Below are positions 58,165-64,000 of a stretch of 64,000 bases of DNA, one piece after another. Each line of letters opens with the position of its first letter. The first letter of the stretch is position 1. Made by a program: the position numbers and the translations under genes. Origin of the DNA: Areca catechu (Eukaryota; Streptophyta; Magnoliopsida; Arecales; Arecaceae); NCBI GenBank assembly GCA_021397845.1, contig CM038050.1, positions 143,343,980 through 143,407,979 on the forward strand, written 5' to 3'. Under the pieces are notes generated by a model. It did not search any database and had not been told where the DNA came from. It saw only the letters and a list, made by a program, of their open reading frames with translations.

Positions 58165-59744
58165 GTGATATCAAAGCCACAGGTTCCTGTGTAGCATATC
58201 ATGATTACATGTATTAGGGATTACTTTTAGGAACCTAGTTGAGACCTTCACCATGGCTGTGTGTCCAGATTAATCAGGGTTTAAAATCCCTAATTTTTAT
58301 GGCACCAGGTGGTTCATCTGTGTTGGCCTTTTTCAGAAGGATCCCTAAAGGAAACCTATGGTATTAAAAGTGTTTTAATCATGATTCATGTACATTGGCA
58401 TGTCTAAAATGTTTAGGGCTTGCAATATTATAATTGATATGATGAAACTAGATATGATGCATGAAACATGTAAAAAGAGTTTTACATGAATTTAATTAAA
58501 AATGTTTTAATTAAAAGATGGCTTTTAATCTAACAATTATGAATTGAAAGATTAATTAAATGACAAGTCTAATTAGGGTTTATAAAACTAATGTCATTTG
58601 AATAAGCCATCCGGGTTAATTGGGTTAGCTGTCTGATTGGGTCTGTTTTTTGGGTTAGACCTAAGGATAGTTGAATTGGACTTAAGAGAACTAATCAAAT
58701 GTTAATTAAGGACTTTCTCTTTAGTATCTATCTAATAGTTAGATGGGTTAGTCCATTCTTCTTAAATGGATCTAATTAGTGGCTTTGTGGAAAGCCCGAG
58801 TCTTTAGGCTAGTCTAATCGAGTCTGGTTAATCGATTGGTGTCAAGGCAAGATTGGCATTTCTGATCATGGTTGCATGAGGCTACCTCTTTCCTGACCAA
58901 CTTGGTTGGTGTCTAAGAAAGACGGTTAATGGTGGCTACTCATCCATGATCTCACCTACCTGGCCAATGTGATCAACCAGAATTGATTAGAAAAGCTTAT
59001 TGATTCGAGTTAACCCATGTCGCCCAGGTTGATCAGCTTGACTGATCTTTAGGTGCCTATGGACCAATTCGTTGAATTTAATTCAACCCTCTTGAGAATT
59101 GATTTGATCAGTGGGAGGTTGATCCATGTTCTTCTCTCTATTCTTCTATCACAATCTAATTAAAATCCTCTAAAATTATTAGATCCTGAAAAAGACTAAG
59201 TCAATGTGTTGATGGTGTCTTAGCTTCCCATTGAGTGGGTTAGTATGTGTCCTTTAGCTTGGTGTACATCGGCAGTTCCAAAGAACGGGTGTGCATCCGG
59301 TTACTGGAATTACTCTCTCATAGATGATGGTTCAGTGCAACCTTCTTAATGATGATCAGGTGGGCCGGCCAAAGTCGGGCTTGGTCATTCATTAGCTAGA
59401 AGCATTGGATTTGTCATATTGATGGTTGGACCTAACCAAAGACCCGCAATAGGAGGCCCAAAGGCCGATTGGGGGTTCTGTGGGGCAAAACTTATTTTTG
59501 GAAATTGCTTAGGGAAGCAATTGGTTAGACAGCCTACCTTTAGGCATGTATGGGTGAGACGGCCAAAGTCGGGCTCATATGTGGTCTATTGGATTTCAGT
59601 ACCCACTATAAAATGATGATTTCATGAATTGGAGTTAGAGGCTCCCAATCTGAAAAATTAGTGGGAGGGACCTTTAGACTAAAGTCCAAGTCTTGGTTTA
59701 ATTGATTAATTCATATACTTATATGGTCTTAGATTTTCCTTCAG
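58165..59744 (+). other. 5' leader of element F
   Basis: Untranslated, aligns with the E leader. Contains AAATGACA/TGTCATTT (about 58557-58600) and hairpin delta CCAAC TTG GTTGG (58897-58909) followed by GTGTCTAAGAAAG. No significant open frame. Confidence 0.7.
58166..58178 (+). other. Decayed primer binding site of element F
   Basis: TGATATCAAAGCC, two changes from TGGTATCAGAGCC. Confidence 0.75.
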
Positions 59745-62700
59745 ATGTCTTTAAACCTTTCGCTCTGGTCACTTCTCGATAGCGAGAAGTTAAAGGGTCC
59801 CAATTTCGATAGCTGGTATCGAAGTTGAGGATTGTCCTGGAGAACGAGCGAATATTTTATGTTATAACGGATCCAGCACCTGAAATCCCTTCTGCCAATA
59901 CTCGGAGTTCGGTCAGGATACTTATTTGAAGTGGATTTCTGATCAGATTATTGTCCGATGTATAATGTTGGTGGCGATGAACAACGAGTTCATTCACAAA
60001 TTCGAGAAGGCCCAGCCAGACGAGATTCTTCAAAAGTTGAAGGAATCTTTCGACATGCTAGACGATGTAGAGCGGTACAAAGTGTCTTGTGCCATCTACA
60101 ATGTCAAATTGCGAAATGGCGGTTTGGTTACTGATCATGTATTGTACATGATCGAGATGATCGAACGATTGGGCAAGCTCGAATGTCCCTTGCACGAGCA
60201 ACTCGGCAAGGATATGATCCTGAATTCTCTACCCTCCTTCTAGCTTAACCCTCTCGATCATTATAGAATGAATAACCTGCAGTCAATTACCATGGTTTGA
60301 TGGGGTTGTTGCAGACTTATGAGAATGATCACCAATTGATGGTTTACTCGGCAAGGATATGATCCTGAATTCTCTACCCTCCTTCTATCTTAACCCTCTC
60401 GATCATTATAGAATGAATAACCTGCAGTCAATTACCATGGTTTGATGGGGTTGTTGCAGACTTATGAGAATGATCACCAATTGATGGTTTTATTTAGTGG
60501 GAGGTCATAGAGGTTATCGTCCCTTTAAGAAAGGGATAGAAGGTGCAAAGTGCTCCTAGCCCAAGTCAGACCAAGAAAGTGAAAGCTGATCAAGCTGGTG
60601 CATAGTGCTTCTATTATAAGAAGCAAGGACACTGAAAGAGGATTTGTCCTCTTTATCAAGTGTCCTTAGACTCGAATAGCCCAAAGATATAAAATGTTAG
60701 TGACCTGTATCTATGGCACTGTAGACTAGGTCATGTTAACCATAATAGGATAAACAAGTTGTGAGGAGATGGCCTCCTCGAGGTCAGTGATTCCGACTCA
60801 CTATCCACTTGTGAATCTTGTTTGCTTGGTAAAATGACCAAATCACCTTTTACTGGAAAAGGTGAACGAGCTACAGAATTTCTGAGACTCATACATATTG
60901 ATGTATGCAGACCCATGAAAGTAAGTGCCAGAGGTGCACATAGATATTTCATTACGTTTACAGACAACCTTTCCAAGTATGGTTATATCTTTTTAATGAG
61001 ACATAAATCTGAGTCGTTTGAAATGTTCAAACGATATCGTAATGAAGTGAAGAAATAAACTGGAAAGTGTGTTTAAACCCTTCAATCTGATCGAGGCGGT
61101 GAATACCTATCTGATGAGTTCATGACATATCTTGAGGAGAATGGGATTCTCTCTCAATGGACTCCTCCAGAATGGTGTGTCCAAAAGGAGGAATTGAACC
61201 CTGTTGGACATGGTTCGATCCATGATGGGCTTTGTAACTCTACTGCTGTCCTTTTGGGAATATGCACTTGTGATAGCTTGTTACTTGCTGAATAATGTTC
61301 CGAGTAAGTCTGTTGTCTCCACTCCATATCAGTTATGGACTGGACGTAAGCTCTCAATTTCACACCTTTGGGTCTGGGATTGTCTGGCTTATGTAAAGCA
61401 TTTAGACTCAGATAAACTTGGTCCTAGGTCTGATCGGTGCCTGTTTATTGGGTACCCTAAGAAAACAAAAGGGTATATCTTCTACTTGGAAGACGAACAG
61501 AAAGTGTTCATTGCTCTTAGGGCTATCTTTTTGGAAAAGGAGTTCCTTGGAGAAGGAATTATATCCTCTAAGATTGAACTTGGTGAAGTTCAACCAGTGG
61601 AAGAACCTGTACACTCTAAGGACATCATAGAACCTGCTGTGATTGGATCACACCCGGAACCCATTATTAGAAGATCTGGTAGAGTACCACGTCAGCAGGA
61701 CAGATACTATGGTTTCTTCGTCCGGAATGGTGATCCCTTAAGCTCAATGAGAACGATAAGGATCCGATCACCTATATGGATGCACTTCAGAGATCTGACT
61801 TTAAGGCGTGGCTTGGAGCCATGCGATCCAAGATGAAGTCCATGGAGATCAACAATATATGGACATTGGTTGATCCACTTGAAGGGATAAAACCCATCAG
61901 GTACAAGTGGATTTTCAAGAGAAAAAAATGTGTAGATGGGAAGGTGGAGACCTATAATGCCCGCCTAGTTGCCAAGGGATATCATCAGCGATATGGTATC
62001 GATTATGACAAGACATTTTCTCCTGTGGCAATGCTCAAGTCCATTCGGATCATGCTTGCTTTGGCAGCATATTTTGACTATGAGATCTCGTAGATGGATG
62101 TCCGAATAGCTTTCCTGAATGAGCTGGATGAGGAAGTGTATATGATATAGCCTGAAGGGTTCACATCCATAGATGAGTCAAAAGTGTGCAAATTGTAGAG
62201 GTCCATTTATGGACTCAAGCAAGCATCTCAAAGTTGGAACATGCATTTTGATAGGTGTATCAAATCGTATGGCTTCACTATGAACGGAGAGGAACACTGC
62301 ATCTATAAGTGGGTTAATAGTTCTGTGATTGTATTCCTGGTACTGTTTGTTGATGACATTCTCTTAATCAGGAATGACATCCCAGCATTGCAAGGAATAA
62401 AGGTCTGGTTCTCATCTCAGTTCTCCATGAAGGACTTGGATGAAGCTTCTTACATACTGGGTATGAAGATCTATAGAGATAAATCTAAGAGGCTTCTGGG
62501 ATTGTCCTAGTCTATGTACATTGATACCGTGCTGAAATGGTTCAGCATGAAAAATTCTAAGAAAGGCTATCTCCCGATAGGTTCTGGAATTACTCTTTCC
62601 AAGAAGGATTGTGCGACAACTCCTGAGGAAAGAGAGCGCATGAGTAGAGTTCCTTATGCTTCGGTAGTGGGCTCTATTATGTATGCTATGACATGTACTA

Positions 62701-63325
62701 GACTAGATGTGGCATACTCACTAGGTATAGTGAGCAGATACTAGTCTGACCCAGGTAAGGCGCATTGGAAGGTGGTTAAGACCATCCTAAAGTATTTGAA
62801 AAATACTAAGGACCAATGGCTTATTTATGGAGACCTGACTTGAAACTTGTGGGGTATACTAACTCCAGTTTCCAGTCAGATAGAGATGATAGCAAGAGTG
62901 TGTCAGGGTTTGTGTTTACCCTGAATGGAGGAGCGATCTGTCGAAAAAGTTTCAAGTAGGCAACTGTTGTAGACTCGATAAGTGAAGCAGAGTACTTTGC
63001 TGTATCAAATGCAGCAAAGAAAGTCATGTGGTTGCAAAAATTTCTTGGAGAGCTAGGGGTGGCACCTTCCCTAGATGGTCCTGTTCCTGTGTATTGTGAC
63101 AGCACAAGGGCCATTGCTCAAGCTAAGGAGCCAAAGTCTCATCACCGTACCAAGCATATTCTGCAACGCTATCACCTCGTGCGAGAGATCGTGAAATGAG
63201 GCGACATCAATCTTATGAAGATCGATAGAAAGGAAAGTCTGACCGTCCCATTCACTAAAGCCCTCGGAATTAGAGAGTTCGACAAAGGGAAATGGGTATT
63301 AGATACTGTTCTGATTGGCTTTAGT
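59745..63325 (+). pseudogene. Element F gag-pol polyprotein, heavily broken
   Basis: Begins ATG 59745, matching the E start. An early TGA comes near codon 28 (about 59826). Gag is interrupted by a 145-bp tandem duplication (60201-60490) that shifts the frame. The zinc knuckle has lost its second Cys and carries a TGA (near 60610-60640). The protease region present in E between the knuckle and the GAG-pre-integrase part is largely missing (about 60690). Integrase core 60900-61200 lacks bases around 61165. RT with FVDDILLI near 62345-62375, RNase H to about 63300 with many stops (62091, 62149, 62197, 62508, 62742). The end point is approximate. Confidence 0.9.
60201..60490. repeat. 145-bp tandem duplication inside F gag
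   Basis: Copy 1 60201-60345 and copy 2 60346-60490, both starting ACTCGGCAAGGATATG. Near-identical (for example TAGCTT at 60241 against TATCTT). The length is not a multiple of three. E has a single copy. Confidence 0.92.
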
Positions 63326-63337
63326 ACAAGTGGGAGT

Positions 63338-64000
63338 TGTTGGGAATTTTGTCCTAAAGCCAATCGCTTAGGTTGTAGGCGGTTGTGCTCAATATTATAA
63401 TCTGTATATGAATTAATAAAATATTATTTTGGCAGCTCATCACATTATTCATTTTCCTGTAATGAACTCTATTTATGTGATGAAGTCCTTAGGACTGCAC
63501 TGACTTCGATATAGAGAGGATATATCGAGTTGTCCTTTAAAAGGTTCACAACCAAAGGATACATTGTACAGTATGACAATGTATCAAGTGTTGGTTATTG
63601 TGGTTCACATCGTTTGGTTGTCCTCTTGACCAAAGAAGTGTGGTGACATTGATGTGATCTGCAAGTGGGATGTGTAACATCTCATTGAACATGACTCCGT
63701 GAAGCTCATTTCTACCAAAGGATTGCTCGCGATTGGATATGGGTATATGTGTCCCTCCGGCCTAAGGTCACAATGGTAGCTTGCAAACAACTCCCTATGC
63801 TTTGGTGCCGGACTATCCAGATTTCTAATCCAATAATGGAAGGTTTCTGGGTATAGGCAAGTACTTGTGGAGCAATGGTGGACCAAGATGGAATTGACCT
63901 ATCCAAATTATTTGGATTGAATGTCTCGCAGTGTCTCAATTTAGCAAATCCTTGGCCAAGGTAGTCCCAATGAGGAGTCACTAGACTTGCGAGGTTGAGA
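63338..64000 (+). repeat. Element F 3' LTR, partial
   Basis: TGTTGGGAATTTTGTCC..., aligning with 45652 onward of the 5' LTR; truncated by the window end. Confidence 0.9.

Larger units (their letters stand above)
45652..64000 (+). mobile_element. Element F, Ty1/copia (E family), right end outside window
   Basis: 5' LTR 45652-47672 plus 57574-58164 (split by G), decayed primer site 58166-58178, leader to 59744, heavily broken gag-pol 59745 to about 63325, purine tract ACAAGTGGGAG (63326-63336), 3' LTR from 63338 running off the window. The ends TGTTGGGAATT...CCTTCA match E. The target duplication cannot be checked; the five bases on the left are TCCCC. Confidence 0.92.

Overview
This window is intergenic DNA from a plant nuclear genome. 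It is built almost entirely from LTR retrotransposons of the Ty1/copia superfamily stacked inside one another. I see no ordinary host gene, tRNA, rRNA or bacterial feature. The gag-pol layout (Gag with a zinc knuckle, aspartic protease, HHCC-DDE integrase, reverse transcriptase, RNase H), the initiator-Met tRNA primer site and the LTRs of about 1.9-2.6 kb fit the Angela/BARE-type copia lineage. That lineage is best known from monocots. A monocot with a large, repeat-rich genome (a palm would fit) is an inference, not something the sequence proves.

Layout. (1) 1-4595: element A, + strand. It starts inside the 5' leader, carries a broken gag-pol and ends after 113 bp of its 3' LTR. (2) 4596-6793: two LTR pieces head to head with no internal region. 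(3) 6843-33768: element B, whose 3' LTR is split by a tandem double element, C/D (16053-33508, LTR-internal-LTR-internal-LTR). (4) 33776-34440: a GC-rich 119-bp tandem repeat, then unassigned GC-rich DNA. (5) 34812-45023: element E, minus strand, of a second related family. (6) 45652 to the end: element F, same family as E, + strand, cut off by the window. Its 5' LTR is split by element G (47673-57573), the youngest and best preserved copy.

Four insertions have readable 5-bp target duplications: CAGTG/CAGTC for B, CCTTG around the whole C/D tandem, ATGCC for E and CTCTT for G. The nesting gives the order B before C/D and F before G. G's LTRs differ at about 20 positions in 2.42 kb (hand comparison); E's differ at about 94 in 2.36 kb.

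No gag-pol is intact. G comes closest, with one open frame over 1,296 codons broken by two stop codons, plus a lost zinc-binding cysteine in integrase. A, B, C, D, E and F carry many stops and frameshifts.

The most unusual signal is RNA and dyad structure outside the genes. The leaders carry two hairpin modules with compensatory base changes between copies, and an array of four stem-loops whose stems differ completely while the loop is shared within each element. One further small hairpin is kept, with compensated changes, across both element families. The LTRs carry matching arrays of dyads in U3 and R/U5.
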